Of a stretch of DNA of 64,000 nucleotides, positions 1 to 14,200 are shown piece after piece; position 1 is the first letter of the stretch, and the number at the start of each line of letters is the position of its first letter. Where the stretch lies: NCBI GenBank assembly GCA_028023455.1, contig JAQFVV010006335.1, positions 2,342,412 to 2,406,411 of the forward strand, written 5' to 3'. A program made the position numbers and the translations under genes. The notes under the pieces are model-generated. The model saw only the letters and a list, made by a program, of their open reading frames with translations. It did not search any database and was not told where the DNA came from. Source of the DNA: Epiperipatus broadwayi (taxonomy: Eukaryota; Onychophora; Udeonychophora; Euonychophora; Peripatidae).

Positions 1-203
1 TTATTGCACATCCCATAACCCATCCCTTATTTATATCCCAATATTCATCTTTATATTTAAAATATAAGCTATTATTTATTAAATTTAACCCATGTTCCAT
101 AATGTCAATTATTTCCATATCCTGTATATACATTTTTAATTTTTGTATAACTATTTTAATACTTTCATCCCTAGGTATACTTGGATACATTTTCTCTATA
201 TAA
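1..203 (-). pseudogene. Penelope-like element reverse transcriptase fragment, truncated by the window edge
   Basis: Read on the minus strand, one frame stays open across this stretch and gives a Penelope-type reverse transcriptase segment: a motif-A-like MYPSIPRDESI, a helical stretch, then NNSLYFKYKDEYWDINKGW and the start of motif B at the window edge (GWVMGCAI in place of the usual G-x-x-MGS). PLE reverse transcriptases copy the element RNA during target-primed insertion. The fragment begins abruptly near position 203, where the opposite-strand copy also begins, and continues beyond position 1, so its 3' part cannot be seen. The family assignment rests on motif order and on the matching GIY-YIG domain of the neighbouring copy. 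It is a 5'-truncated copy; whether the unseen remainder is intact is unknown. Confidence 0.75.
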
Positions 204-252
204 AGATGAATATTAGGATATAAATAAGGGATGGGTTATGGGATGTGCAATA
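1..252. repeat. Inverted repeat joining two PLE copies head to head (arms 1-55 and 198-252)
   Basis: Bases 1-55 are the near-perfect reverse complement of 198-252; both encode the same reverse transcriptase segment (the GWVMGC region). The 142-bp centre belongs only to the minus-strand copy. So one partial copy was placed head to head against another, an arrangement well known for Penelope-like elements. Arm 1 may extend to the left of the window. Confidence 0.9.
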
Positions 253-1226
253 AGTGGATTAATGGCTTCAATATTTATAAATGAAATGGAATTGCATATT
301 GTCAAGTATAGAATAATAAAGAAAGAAATAAAAGAGTATTTTTGATATGTAGATTATATCTTAGTAATAGGGAATAAAAGAGTTATAAAAAATATATATA
401 ATGAATTTAATAATAATAAAAATAATATAAAGTTTACAATAAAAGAAATAGATAATAAAATAAAATATTTAGATATAAAAATAAAGATAAACAATAACAT
501 GATTGTATTAAATCATTTTATTAAAGAAGATAAAATAAGAAAAATAATTTATAAGGATTCACAACAAGCATGGACTCAAAAGATGGCAGTAATTAAGAAT
601 TTTAAAATTAAAAATGATAGGTATAATACAGATAAAAAACTGTTGAAGTACAAAAAGAATAATTTATTAAATTATATTCTAGCTATGGATATAATCCTAA
701 AAATATTAGGAATATATTATATGATAATAAAAATAATATTAGAGAGAATAAAATATTAAATAATATAAAATTGATTAAAATTGCATATACACCTAAAATT
801 TATGATATATTAACTAAAAATAAAAATTATATGGATAAAAATAATAAAAATTTAGATATATTAATAGGAAATTATAAGATTAAAGATGATATGAAATATA
901 TAAAGGGAACAGTATGTAGTATATGTAAAATGTTTTACTATGGACAAACATCAAAACAATTAGAACAAAAGGCAAAAGAACATAAAAGTGCTATTGAAAG
1001 GAGGGATGATAGATCAGCATTATATGTTCATTATTTAAAATTTGGACATAAAATAGATTGTATTAAAAACATAAGACCATTAAATTATGTAAAGGAAATG
1101 AATAGAAGGAAAATATATGAACCAAATTATATAAAATATAATATAAATACATGTATGAACATTTACAAAAAGTCAATTGATCTAATGAATGATTGGGTAA
1201 TGGATAAAGAATGGAAAGTAATATAA
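198..1226 (+). pseudogene. Penelope-like element: 3' half of reverse transcriptase plus GIY-YIG endonuclease
   Basis: The frame from about 198 to 759 gives reverse transcriptase motif B (GWVMGCAISGLMASIF), then motif C read as YVDY at 346-357, preceded directly by an in-frame stop at 343-345. The thumb region follows, with SQQAWTQKMAVIKNF matching the PLE signature around HP-x-SHK-x-AVI. After a frame change, 771-1226 encodes a C-terminal GIY-YIG-type endonuclease: KGTVCSICKMFYYGQTSKQL, a downstream EH, then SALYVHYLKFGH. The hallmark tyrosine motifs have drifted: GTV stands for GIY and YYG for YIG. Arginine-rich turns and the E-x-N spacing are poorly kept. The stop, the frameshift and the altered active site make this a dead copy. 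It is 5'-truncated at 198, at the inverted junction with the minus-strand copy. Confidence 0.85.
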
Positions 1227-1440
1227 GGGGAAATAAATAAAATGATAAAAATAATGAATTATAGAAAATGTCAGTAGATGTTGCTATATACATAATATAC
1301 GTGTTACTATTAGTACGAGGTATCATATTGAGAAAGGTAAAAAAAAATTAGAATTACCGAAAAAGGCTTTTATATATATAATTTTTCTGTTGATGTATTT
1401 ACAAGTTGTTATTATTATGTAATAAAGATTTATATTATAT
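1227..1440 (+). other. Probable PLE 3' untranslated tail
   Basis: This A+T-rich stretch follows the endonuclease stop codon directly. It has no open frame and no clear end point or target duplication. It is assigned to the element only by position. Confidence 0.35.
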
Positions 1441-3898
1441 TTCATTGACTACTTATAGATGTACCTGGTTTGAACTCTTTTGGTACATAATTTAAAACAG
1501 GATGTAGGATTTTATATTTTAGAACTATATCACATTTGTACTAACATTAAGGAAAACAATACAATCTTAAAATTTTTTAGTTGTGCAAATAAAATGATCA
1601 GACCAAATTCTCATAACTCTTACTAGCTCATATTAAACACTATATGTTTATTGGTGGCAATTCACAAAACCTTGAGTGACATTTGATGACCTTAGATGGT
1701 AGTCATATCTTATATTGGCTCGCAAATAACAAATACAGTGAAAACCATTATTCATATGGCTATTAAACACATTTATTTAAACTATTGATTAATAAGATGA
1801 TGATGATGATAATAATAATGATACTTCCAGCCAAAGCTTTATAGCTAACTTACAATATAAATTTTATCTTTTATCAACCTATAATTATTTACCTAAAATG
1901 TTTTTTTAAATTATGACTCAATGATTGATATTTATCAGTGATGATGATGGTCATAACTAATCTCACAAGACAATGATTAACTCTTAAGAAAAATATATGT
2001 CTCTTTTAATAAAAAAGAAATTTACATTTATTACTGATTAATATTTAATAATACAGATAAAAACATTTACATAATAAACAATGGTAAATTGTTCACATTT
2101 AAATAATAATATTAATAATACCAAAGATCTCTCCCATTTCCCTTAATGACAAGTAAATTTAATGTTCATATCATATAGTGTGATGTGTGGGCATTAATTT
2201 CTCTAGGGGGTAAATAAAAGATCTCATAGCCTAGAAACATTTTATTTAAAAAATAAACACACGATGAACACATATACTTGCCTATTGTGTATTACATACA
2301 TTTTATATTTATAAATTTAAACATAATATTAAAAGAGAAATGATTAGAGGAAGGTTAGTCAGATTATAAAGATTAGGACATTTAAAGAAATCAGCTTCAA
2401 ATTACCGATCTGACTTTCCACCAATCTAAGTCATTAATTACTTTAAAAATCCATCTCTCCTAATATTAAATTTCTACCAATTTTTAACAGTCATGCTCAA
2501 CAAATATACGTGTAAAGTATACTTATATTACAAAGTGTATGTGTGTATGTGTCAATTCCCATTATGAATAAAATATTATTAAAGTCTTTTTTACATACAA
2601 TATGATATAAATCAGCATATTTCATAATATTTAAATCGATACACAATAAACATTTTTTTTTTATAAAAATAAAATACACACATATATGGTTATATGAAAT
2701 AATTTAAGAAAACATAATACATCAATAGTGCAATATCTATTATTATTGATAATCTCTGATTTTTGTTTTATGATTCAAAGATTGAAAAAAGAGATAAATG
2801 GATTTATTATTAAAAAGTTTTGTTAATAGTCATTGTTATAAAATATAGTTAAAATTCATATTACCAGTTCTTTTACTTTCAAGGCACAGGCAGTTTTAAA
2901 GAGTCCAATGATTTTAAAGTTAGTTTGTTAAAGATTTAGAATTTGACATCAGCCACACACCAGTATGTAATACCCATATATTTACAAATTACTGTGGTTT
3001 ACTGGAACTCCTATTTTTGACTTGGACTTGCAATTATTTTCACTGTGATGATGATGAAATAACTTACTTCTATAGGAACCATTTTCTCATTGGGATTGTT
3101 TCTTCATTCCTTCTGGGTATAGTTACTTTTGATAGATAGATGGATATTCTTGCTTTCAATATATTTTAACATTTTGCTTTGATTGAAACTCAGCAAATGG
3201 CATAAATGAAATAGCATGGTTTCACAAATTTCAGCATTTTAATCTACAGCAGCACAGGTGAAATAATAAGTCTCTTCTTTCATATTTAGCAATCAGTTAT
3301 AAGATGTTTTATATACTTTAGATTTAAACTCTTCTGATATACATAGGTTTCATGGTGGTCCACTGGGGTCCTCAACAAAATATATTTAACCTTCCATCAG
3401 GCTGTAGAATCTTTCAAAAATATATAAAATGTAGTTTCTGAAAAGCAACCAAGTCATATTCTTTTTTCCCTTCCAATTTTATAGACTTATTGTCCGCTTT
3501 TTATATACAGCTACTCTGTCTCATAATATCACATATTTTCATACTAGAAACACCTTGTCTGTCATAACTGCAATGTAGTTGTGGTCTATGTTAAATCTTT
3601 TCTGTGAATTGACAATTTTTTAAAATTTATCACTTTATAAGAAATTCCAAAATGATCTGAATTTTATCTTTTTTTAGCTTACTGATCTGGACTTTATCAA
3701 TTTTAATAGCAACCCCCATCCTTTTCTCAAGTATAAACTTGACCTTCATCTCTCTCTTATTAACACTTGACCTCAGCCTGAAAGGTTATATGCAAAATAA
3801 AACAAATTGATCCTAAATAATATAACTTTTTTAAACAATATAACTTTTTATAAAGAAATTATGAAATGATTTAAATAAAATATTTTATACACTTCTTC
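1441..3898. other. A+T-rich DNA with no recognisable gene
   Basis: No coding potential, RNA gene or repeat boundary was recognised. A short ATG/GAT and AAT trinucleotide run lies at about 1797-1826. The only open frames are short and low in complexity. Confidence 0.5.
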
Positions 3899-4930
3899 AG
3901 TGATTAAAGCATTGGATCATCAAGGTATAAATCCAGGATATTGTCATATTTTAAAGAATATTTATAAAAATGCAATAGCAACAATTAGATTACATAATGA
4001 TACTGGGAAAATCAACATTGAGAAGGGTGTAAAACATGGTGACTCCATATCTCCAAAACTTTTTACAGCAGTGCTGCAAGAAGTATTTTGTGTGTTAAAA
4101 TGGAAAACTAAACGAGTGAAAGTAAATGGAGATTATTTATATCATTTAAATTTTCTTGATGTTGTAGTTGTTTTTGCAAATAATGCTTAAGAGCTGCAGA
4201 AAATGTTGCAGGAGTTATCAGAGGAAAGTAGGACTAAAGACTAAAAATAAATTTAAAAAAGACTAAAGTAATGTTTAATCGATTTGCTCAAAATATGAAA
4301 ATAAAGATTGATTATGATGAATTAGAAGAAGTTAACAGTTACAAATGTCTTGGTCATATTATTAATACAGATGGAAACATAATGGATGAAATTAATTATA
4401 GAATTAAACTTGGTTGTAGTGCTTTTGATAGAAATAACTTGATACTAAAAGGAAATATGCCTATGTGTTAAAAAGGAAGGTGTTTAACAAATATGTTTTG
4501 CCAGTTTTTACTTATAGATATGAGACCTGGACACTTAATAGAAGAGTAATACAGAGACTTCTGTCCACTCAAAAAAGTATGGAGAGATGCATGCTGGGAG
4601 AAACAAGAAGAGATCGAAAATACAATGCATGTGTAAAAGAACAAACATGTATTACTGACCTCATTGAAAAAAATTAAAAGATTGAAGTGGAGTTGGATCT
4701 GGACATATTGCTAGAAGAGATGATAATAGATGGATAATTGAAGTCTTAAACTGGATTCCAAGAGATTGTAAAAGATTCAGAAAGAGACCACATGTGAGAT
4801 GGATGAATGAGATGAGAAAGTGTGCAGGGGTGATGTGGAGAAGAGAAGCTAAAGTTCAGAGAAGATTGATTGAATTTGAGAGACTTTCATCCTGCAGTGG
4901 ATTGATAATGAGTGATGATGATGATGATTT
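3899..4930 (+). pseudogene. RTE-type non-LTR retrotransposon, 5'-truncated, frameshifted
   Basis: Three successive open blocks and their linking frames give the C-terminal half of an RTE-like ORF2. First comes reverse transcriptase from about motif 2 onward (ALDHQGINPGYCHILKNIY), motif B as GVKHGDSISPKLF, and a ruined motif C (FLDVVVVFAN where F-A-D-D-I-V is expected). Then comes the thumb block DEINYRIKLGCSAF, KVFNKYVLPVFTYRYETW, and the terminal block seen in RTE elements, with the mutated tail KRPHVRWMNEMRKCAGVMW in two frames. The element ends at a short TGA/GAT run (about 4911-4928), typical of RTE tails. At least three frame breaks and several stops are present. The same family recurs on the minus strand at 35-36.7 kb, which gives independent support. 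The apurinic endonuclease domain is missing through 5' truncation. Confidence 0.88.
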
Positions 4931-6619
<1,689 letters not shown>

Positions 6620-6950
6620 GATAAGAATCTTGGCCTCAAGATGGCCTTTGAGCATTCCATCTTCAGATTTTCAATTGGATAGACTGTTGAAGTGTTGGAG
6701 TGTAAAGTAGATTGAAGCCTGTCCAGTAAAGTATGACGTTTCGCTATCTTAATATATATCTGAGCACTTATAGCATATATGTGTAGAGATGGTAATCTGG
6801 TTTCAACTGATGATTGCTGTTTTAGCATGAAATATGTATATTGGTGATTATTTATCTTTTCAACATATATGTGTTCAAGTGTATCAGTGTTATGAGATAA
6901 TGGGGAGAGTGGTGGTCATGTGAATGTCTGTGCTTATATATAAAGTATAA
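6620..6950 (+). repeat. Hammerhead repeat family 1, copy a
   Basis: This short repeat shares its sequence order with copies at 7.8-8.05, 29.5-29.8 and 55.6-55.8 kb. The order is an upstream block ending in ATCTGAGCACTT, a GATGATAATCTGG-like lead, the ribozyme core, then a GTGATTATTT / TGTATCAGTGTTATGAGATA tail and an AATGTCTG element. In better copies the tail ends in a tRNA B-box-like GTTCRAAT. Boundaries are approximate and I could not define a target duplication. Confidence 0.6.
6801..6846 (+). ncRNA. Hammerhead ribozyme, type I, core intact
   Basis: CTGATGA at 6807-6813 is followed by a stem II hairpin (TGCT / AGCA with loop GTTTT) and GAAA. The next bases can form a helix III of about three pairs (ATA..TAT), then A as residue 17, then TTGG. 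TTGG pairs with TCAA just before CTGATGA (three Watson-Crick pairs and a G-U), giving helix I. The AUA cleavage triplet is canonical (NUH). The outermost stem II pair is a T-T mismatch. Very short helix III is known for hammerheads of PLEs and related retroelements. Self-cleavage is not shown. Confidence 0.72.
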
Positions 6951-7769
6951 CTAAAGCATCATAACTGACTATATAATTAATGTTTATTTTAGTAATACTA
7001 TTGGGTTAAAACACAATATCATGACTTTCAAATTATATTATTTTAACATTAAATAATATTTAAAAAGTTAATTATATTATGTAAACATCTTTATTACTAC
7101 AAAATATTAATTTAATAAAATATAATATGAAAATATCTACAACATACTTTCTAACTATTAATATATATAAGTTGTCTAGTAACCAATAATTTAAATTTAT
7201 TTAAAATATATATTTTAAAAAAAAGGAAAGAAAAACTGTTAAGTGTGGAATAATTTGTCACAGTGATGTCATCACTTAAATAATTTACTAAAATGTGATG
7301 ATATATTAAGAATTTATACTTGACACCGAAAGTGAATTTAACAAAATGTTTTAGAAACTAATGTGTTTCACAAAAAGTAAACTTGGTAGCAATTTTTCTT
7401 AAAGTGTCAACAGTATTATTTCATGAGAATTGCATGAATCATTCTAAAGAATATATTACTAATGGTTAAACAAATAACAAGTATTAAAATAAAATAAAAA
7501 GTTATTTAATTAAAATAAATTGTCCAATAAAAAATTACTTAAAAGAAATTACCAAATGTAATAAACATTTTCTGATGAAAATTTTGGTTAAAACCATTGC
7601 TAATAATATATTACAAATCTAGTACTAAAAATCTGGCAAATATTAATACTCAAAAGTCATTCTTGAAAATATTTTTGAATAAATACATTGCTTTACAATG
7701 ATAATTTTTTTAATGTTTAATATTTGAAATAAGTATAGTATATATACTTGAGCTAGATATAATTAAAAG

Positions 7770-8060
7770 GGATTTGAACTCAGATTCCAAGTTCCTTCAG
7801 TCATTCACTCTATCTAATACTAACAATACACATGTTATGAATGGATAGTTGAAGAGTTGTAAAAGGAGAAGATTGAAGCTTGTCTATTTTGCTATTTTAA
7901 TATAAAATTGAGCACTAATTTTATATATGTGTGGGAGATGATAATCTGGACCAACTGTTGAGTGATGGTTTAACACAAAATACAAATATTGAAGATCATT
8001 TATTTTTTCATGTGTATGTGGTCATGTGTATCAATAGTATTAGTTAATGTCTTTATATAA
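7770..8060 (+). repeat. Hammerhead repeat family 1, copy b, with inverted and multimeric structure
   Basis: The left part (about 7770-7832) is the reverse complement of the family tail, including the TGAGTTCAAATCC-like B-box motif. From about 7833 the direct strand resumes with the tail motif GGATAGTTGAAGAG, then the upstream block (GATTGAAGCTTGTC) and the ribozyme region, then another tail. Tail followed by upstream block is the order expected from a tandem multimer. Confidence 0.6.
7948..7995 (+). ncRNA. Hammerhead ribozyme relic, core broken
   Basis: This aligns with the family 1 hammerhead, but the core reads CTGTTGA (A6 changed to T) and CAAA instead of GAAA. The ACCAA strand of helix I is kept while its partner has become TTGAA. 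It should be inactive. Confidence 0.6.
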
Positions 8061-9545
8061 AAAATAAATTCACTTACCAAATATATTTTATTATACATCC
8101 TCAAGTAAATGTAACATATAAGATAAAGTATGGTATATTACAGTGTAATTTAGGAAGTGATGTTTATCATCATTGTATTATATAAGCAAAAAAATCAATC
8201 CCAAAAACAGTATATATAGTAATTATACTTGTCATTGCACTCATGAAAAAGGATTAAATAGATGTACTTAACTCAAGGACATTTAACTGATGAATGACAA
8301 TTATTTGAGCAATGTGTGCATAGTAATAGAGTCATTATCTAGGTTTCTGCATAAATGGATGTGAGTTTGGTGGAATTAATATGAGGATTGAATAGAAAAA
8401 AAAAATAGAAGACAATTATGATTACTCTTAAATTTTAAAATGTTCTTAGCATAGATATATATGTAAATTTATGAAATAATGTACATCTTCATCATAATCT
8501 ACTTATTGTGAAAAGTATGACAACTTTCACTGAACTATCCATTTTTTCTGAATAAATTGACTTCTATGTAGTTTTAATAGTTTAATACACTCTCAGGTAA
8601 AACAACATCAGGTGTATTGTAAGAAAAAATACCTTTTTTATCTGAAAACATAAATGATGTATATTAATGTTGTAAGTTAAAATCTGTAGATAAAAATGGC
8701 CATTAAATAACACATTTCAAAGCAAAACGTAACAGTTTATTGTGAAACGGTGAAAGAAAAATAATATTTTTTTTAATTTCAAAGTTATACATGGTTGCAT
8801 ATAACTAGCTTTATTTTATTATTTGTACAAAAATACTAATACTTAGCAATATGGTTTTGTTACACGATTGGCTAAAATATATCTATTTGATAGACAAATT
8901 TTAAATATGTTGGTAAATGTTAAATGATCTGGATTTGAATATTAATCATACGCATTACATGTGAATGAGCTATCGTTTCATCACAAGTTAATTCCATGCA
9001 ATTTTATAGAGTATTATTTAAATTTGTTTGAATATGCAAATTATGTTCATTGTGGAGTAGGAAATTATAAACACTTTAATAATTTTTGGAATAATAATCT
9101 ATTAAAAATTAGTAATTATATATTTGTAAATATTAAATGTAATAAATAAATATTCAATTAATATATTTTATACATAAGTTTTTAGAAAAAATGATTTAAA
9201 GCTTGTGACTGTTGAAAAATCAATTACTGTGTATATAAATCTCGCAAAAAAAAGATTTTTATATTTTTTAACAAACGACTTTATGATGGCGATACATTTA
9301 ATTCACTAACGATGTTTGAAATAGAAATAGAATAGTTAATTGTATTTTTTTAAAAAATATAAAGTGATAGAGTTTACATAGGAACAAGATAACAATTAAG
9401 TTGGATAAAATTATGCTCAAAAATAAAGAAAATACAAGCACAATGAAAAATTTTAAGTATACATAAATAATTGATAATCATTTAAATATTTATTGAAAAG
9501 AAATAGTTGTAATTAAGTGCTTGATAAAAAAGTATATATTTCCAG
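8061..9545. other. A+T-rich DNA, nothing recognised
   Basis: Only short open frames occur, such as one of 62 codons at 8961-9149, none with a recognisable motif. Homopolymer and AT-rich runs dominate. Confidence 0.45.
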
Positions 9546-9780
9546 AGTCACATGATCACTATTCTTAATGCTTACACAAGCTGTTTTTTTTTATTTTTTT
9601 TACAGTGGCAATACTCTTTATACAGTAGTGCCACTCAGTGAAGCCAGAATAATCAATGTATGAGCAGGCACTAGATAGGGATTTTATGTGCAAACCTTTT
9701 TGCATCCATTGAGTAGTTTGGCTTGCATCAGTAGCCCTACTGCATGGAGAGTTTTGACTATGTGTACTGCCATTTGTAAA
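9546..9780. repeat. Short repeat family 2, diverged copy
   Basis: It contains family hallmarks also seen at 34.7, 39.4 and 40.5 kb: CACATGATCAC, ATACAGTAGTGCCACT, AGCAGGCACTAGATAGGG, ATTTTATG and a terminal ATGGAGAGTTTTG. The hammerhead-like core found in the other copies is missing, so it is a rearranged or internally deleted copy. Confidence 0.6.
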
Positions 9781-9949
9781 TAAATTTATTTATAAATTTA
9801 TGTATATTATTTTTAAGAAATACAGTCATCGATTTGTAATATTATATATATATTGTAATTAATCAATCAGCACTTCTTTCAATTATATATATTGTAATTA
9901 TTATCAACTGTAATGTAATAAGGAAGTTTAATATCACTTTTTTTTATAA

Positions 9950-11270
9950 ACTATGTACGTCAGTATTTGCTGCTTGTCGATTTATTATTCTATCTTTAAA
10001 TTTATTTATCAACATTGCTTCCTCAAATTTACTCTTTTCATTATTTCTTCCTTCGATTAATATTTTTATATCTTTTACATTAAAAGTAAATTTATAATTA
10101 CGAAATTTATTGTGGTCAAATAATCATTGGGTCGTATTTAATTGTATTATTTAATGAATCATTCACAGGAATACCCATTGTCCTAGCAAATTTCTTATTT
10201 AAAAATAAATTAATATTGTTATTTACAATTTTACACAAAAAAAAATAATTTAAAAGGCAAAAAAATAAATTTCATATTTTTCTTTATCCTTTATATTATT
10301 ACAATTGTTGACAACAACACGATTTTTATTAAATAAAATATTTTAAACAAATTTATTAGAGTAACCACCTCTCAAATTATCATTACAAAATTGAGTTTTT
10401 TTAAACACTGCTATCTTATTAGAACGATGTAATATCCTATTTCTATAGCAATAGTTTATAAAATCGGCTACATTATAAGATACAGATTGATAGTTATCAG
10501 GTTTAATTATAGATATTAAATCCTTACTATTAACATAATGACTACATATGAAATAATTACTCTTCACTAATGAATTTAAAAATTTTAATTTAATACAATC
10601 TAACATCTTTCTTCAACAAAATATTTTATAAAAGACTCAAAACAATTAACGCTATCTAACAACTCTTTCAATTTATTATTTTCGACTACACACAAATAAT
10701 TATTAATGTATTTAACTAATAACATTAAATGTACACAAGACATATCAAGAATTCCTTCTTACAAAAAAATAATATAAACAGAACAAATCAAAGGACAAAT
10801 AATATAATATATTATCCACCTTTTCTTAATCTTATAAAAATTACCAGTGTAAGTTAAATACAGAGAATCCTCCAATAATAAGAGTAAATTTTTAATAATC
10901 TTAGTTTTACACTTGGTCAAAGTTTCATTTTTAAGCAATACATACATAAGAACATCAGTACTGTTCAAGCTATTAATAGATTGATACATATTCCCAAAAT
11001 CCAAACTACCAAATTCCCAATTAAGTTTCATGTTAAAATTATTTAAATCCTCAAAAGAAAAAGAAACTGTAATGATCAAAATTAACAAATTGCTTTCAAA
11101 AATTATTCAAGAACCTAGAAAAACCCTCACAACCCTACCTATAAAGTCAAAAATAAATCTTAAAGGAAACGTGAATCTGAATATTAATAAAATCAAATCA
11201 TTGTGATATCGTAAAAAATAGTAATTATGATAACATTTTAAATAATCTAATCTATTAAAAAAAATTAAAT
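9950..11270 (-). pseudogene. Penelope-like element, reverse transcriptase and endonuclease C-terminus, decayed
   Basis: On the minus strand, 11088-10759 gives motif A in LDFGNMYQSINSL and a decayed motif B (KRWIIYYIICPLICSVYI where G-x-x-MGS is usual). After a frame change, about 10755-10620 gives a motif C equivalent reading VKYINNYLCVV: both catalytic aspartates of Y-x-D-D have become asparagine. The 10606-10343 block (IIKPDNYQSVSYN, YCYRNRILHRSNK) is alignable with the start of the PLE at 21.1 kb (IRPDSYQPFNHKK, CCRNRTHNNFNNN), so the two loci belong to one lineage. At 10100-9955 a C-terminal endonuclease-like segment remains (HDKFRNYKFTFNVKDIKIL, then E-x-R-N). The GIY and YIG motifs themselves are not recognisable. 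Stops and frameshifts throughout mark it as dead. Confidence 0.78.
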
Positions 11271-14200
11271 TTACCATTTTTTCTTAATGTCTATTATGTT
11301 TCTGTTAATAATATTACCAGGATAATTCTCTTTCTCTCTCTATCTATATATATATAATGTCCGTTAATTAAAAACAAAATTATAATTATAATTGAAATAA
11401 TAAATTTAACGGTTTACAAACTATTACAAACAATCCTTAAATCCGCAGAAGTACTTTCCATTAATTTCTTAAACCTGCCTCAACTGCCATTAAATTCAAA
11501 AACAAAAGCGGAAGCAAACATCATCAATTCAAATTCCACAAATCTCGTATTTTAATGTTAACAGCTTGTCGATTATTAAATGCATGTTATTGGCTTGAAT
11601 TATACACAAAAATAAATGTATTAATGAATACTCTGCATTCACAAAACAAAAGGGTTAAAAAATAAGATATGTCTAGAGAATATTGAGCTGGTATCCACTA
11701 TTTACTCAATATTAAAACTGATTATGCTGAAGAATAATAATACAAAGTTTGGTAATATGAAATTAAGTTAAATAGGTTAACACTTTAGCTTCATCTTTTT
11801 ATGGAGCACTTAGTATAAAATACAGAAAATTTGTGAACTAATAGTTCTATATAATTAATTTTCTATTAATAATTGGGAAAGGAGTATTGCAAAAAACTCA
11901 TTATCCATTTTCTAATGGCATGTATTTATTATTAATTACTTTTTTTTATTTCCCAATGCTTTATCACATGATTAGCAGATTCTTAAAAAATTCCATTTTT
12001 TCAGATCACTTAATTAACCTTCAATAGTATCTCTAAACCTTGATTATACCCATAGAATACAGATTCCTACAAGGAGGACAATAATAGTACTCCTTCCAAA
12101 ACAAACTAAAGAATTTTTCATAAATATATATTGCATTCTTTAAACCAAAAAACCTTAAATTAAATCCAGTACAAATATGAATTTTTTTTTTGTCAATATT
12201 GTCGCACATACTATTAATCATTTCATTCAATCTAATCAACCAATGTCAAGTTTTTTTTGTTCTGGCAAATGATTTGAGCAAACATATTATTAACAATTTC
12301 AATAACTGATTAGGGGATTAGAATAAAAACATTAAGAGATGAAGATAAAACTACATGCTACAATTGGAAAGAACATATAATCATAAAAAAGAAGAATGAT
12401 TTCATTGTGAAATCACATACCTGACCTAGACAATATATCCAGTGAGGCTTGGGTAAGCTTCCTGCAATTAAAATACCTAATTCATCCAAAATTTTAAGAA
12501 TCATCACTGATAATCACATTTTATTACCCATATATACTTATTTTAAAAACAAGTTTCAAAGTAAATAATTATTTAGCCAACTCAAAATATTTTCTGGGTT
12601 GACTTCAAAATGACTGTGAATTTTCACCTAATTGAATTTATACATAAACTGGTTTCAATATCAGACACAAGTCACAATGGTGTGCATGGAATATATTATG
12701 TTGTGTTTGCTTATTTGAGCCAGTTTACTACAATTTCTTTATCCAAAATTGCCATTTTTTTTCATCAAAAGATTATTACCAAATCCATGGTTTATATCGT
12801 ATATCAATATTTTCATTTCTCAAAAACCACAAAGATCTCATGATTACAAATTTAAATCTAACTCTAAAAGCCTGCTTGGCATTAAAATTCTTGAGTCAAT
12901 ATTGAAAAATAAGATGGGACAATATATATTGCATAGTTGTCACAAACAAAATTTGCAAAGACAGGAATCTCCACTATTCAAACAGCATTTTGACTTAAGA
13001 CAGTAATTGAATCGGTTAGTAATGATTTAATAATTTACTTACATATTCAGGCAGACTTTGATCTTATCCCTATTCACCATTTTATAAATGTACCAGAAAA
13101 TACTTCAATATAAAAATTGCTCCTTTATGTACTTATTAATCAATTCAACAAGGAAATTCATATTACATTAAATGATAGATATTTTTCATCTTTCCCCCTC
13201 ATTGCTTATTACCAGCAAGGTATGTGCTCTTCTTTTCACATGCTATGTAAATCAACTACTAGCGATAATTGAACAAGTATCGCCCTGGAATACATATTTC
13301 TAAACTAAAAACTAATATTACTTGCAAGATTGCTTGCTTATGTGGATTAAATGTCACTTTTTCTCCTTTTACAAAAAATAAATCCCAATACTTCAGTTTT
13401 TGGAAAAATATTCAAATAAATAAAAATTTGAATTTAATATAGAGATAATATTGCTTAGTTATTATATACCAGAAAAAGAGATAGATGTTTTTTTCAAGAG
13501 AGTTTTTAGGTTTTTTTTTATACCCAAATCTTCAGCAATGTGCACACAAGTTCAGAAGAAAAAAACAAAGATAAAACTGAAAAAAATCATTTAACTCTTT
13601 GCAAGTCTTAACTTTCACTGTATTCAAAAATATCAATAACCATTTATCTCATTATTATAAATATCACATATTTTTCCACCATACTATTCACAATAGCTAT
13701 TACTAATAGCAAATATTCTATGTGTATAAAACATTTCTGGGATTATCAGTTAGCAACATTTCCTCTAAGATATTTTCAGTATCGATTAATGAAATATGGC
13801 TTATAACTTTATGACATTAACATACTTAAAATAAAAAAAAAACTGTAAATTTTATTTCCACATGTGTAAAATTATATTCCCATTTAAATATTGTGACAAA
13901 AGTATTACCTATAAACAAAACAACTCATTGTTACTGGATATCTTAAAAAAACTAATGTCTCCCTTACATATAATTCCAAGTTACTCCTTTTGTCCACCTA
14001 TGAATACATTTTCAAATACTGGGTTGTTTATGACATTACACATCAATAGATAAAAGGTACTGTTGACCATCCAATATTAAAGTAGAATAATATGCATCTT
14101 ATTAGGAAATTTAGACTTTGGTCACTTGAGCCAAAATTATTTGATTTCCTAATCAAATTTAACTTAGATTATGCATTGAATTTCCTCAGATTCAAAAGAT

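Noticed and set aside
8280-8310. Another CTGATGA sequence (also at 7570, 19010 and 44610)
   Set aside because: No stem II hairpin followed by GAAA and no helix I pairing nearby, so not hammerheads.
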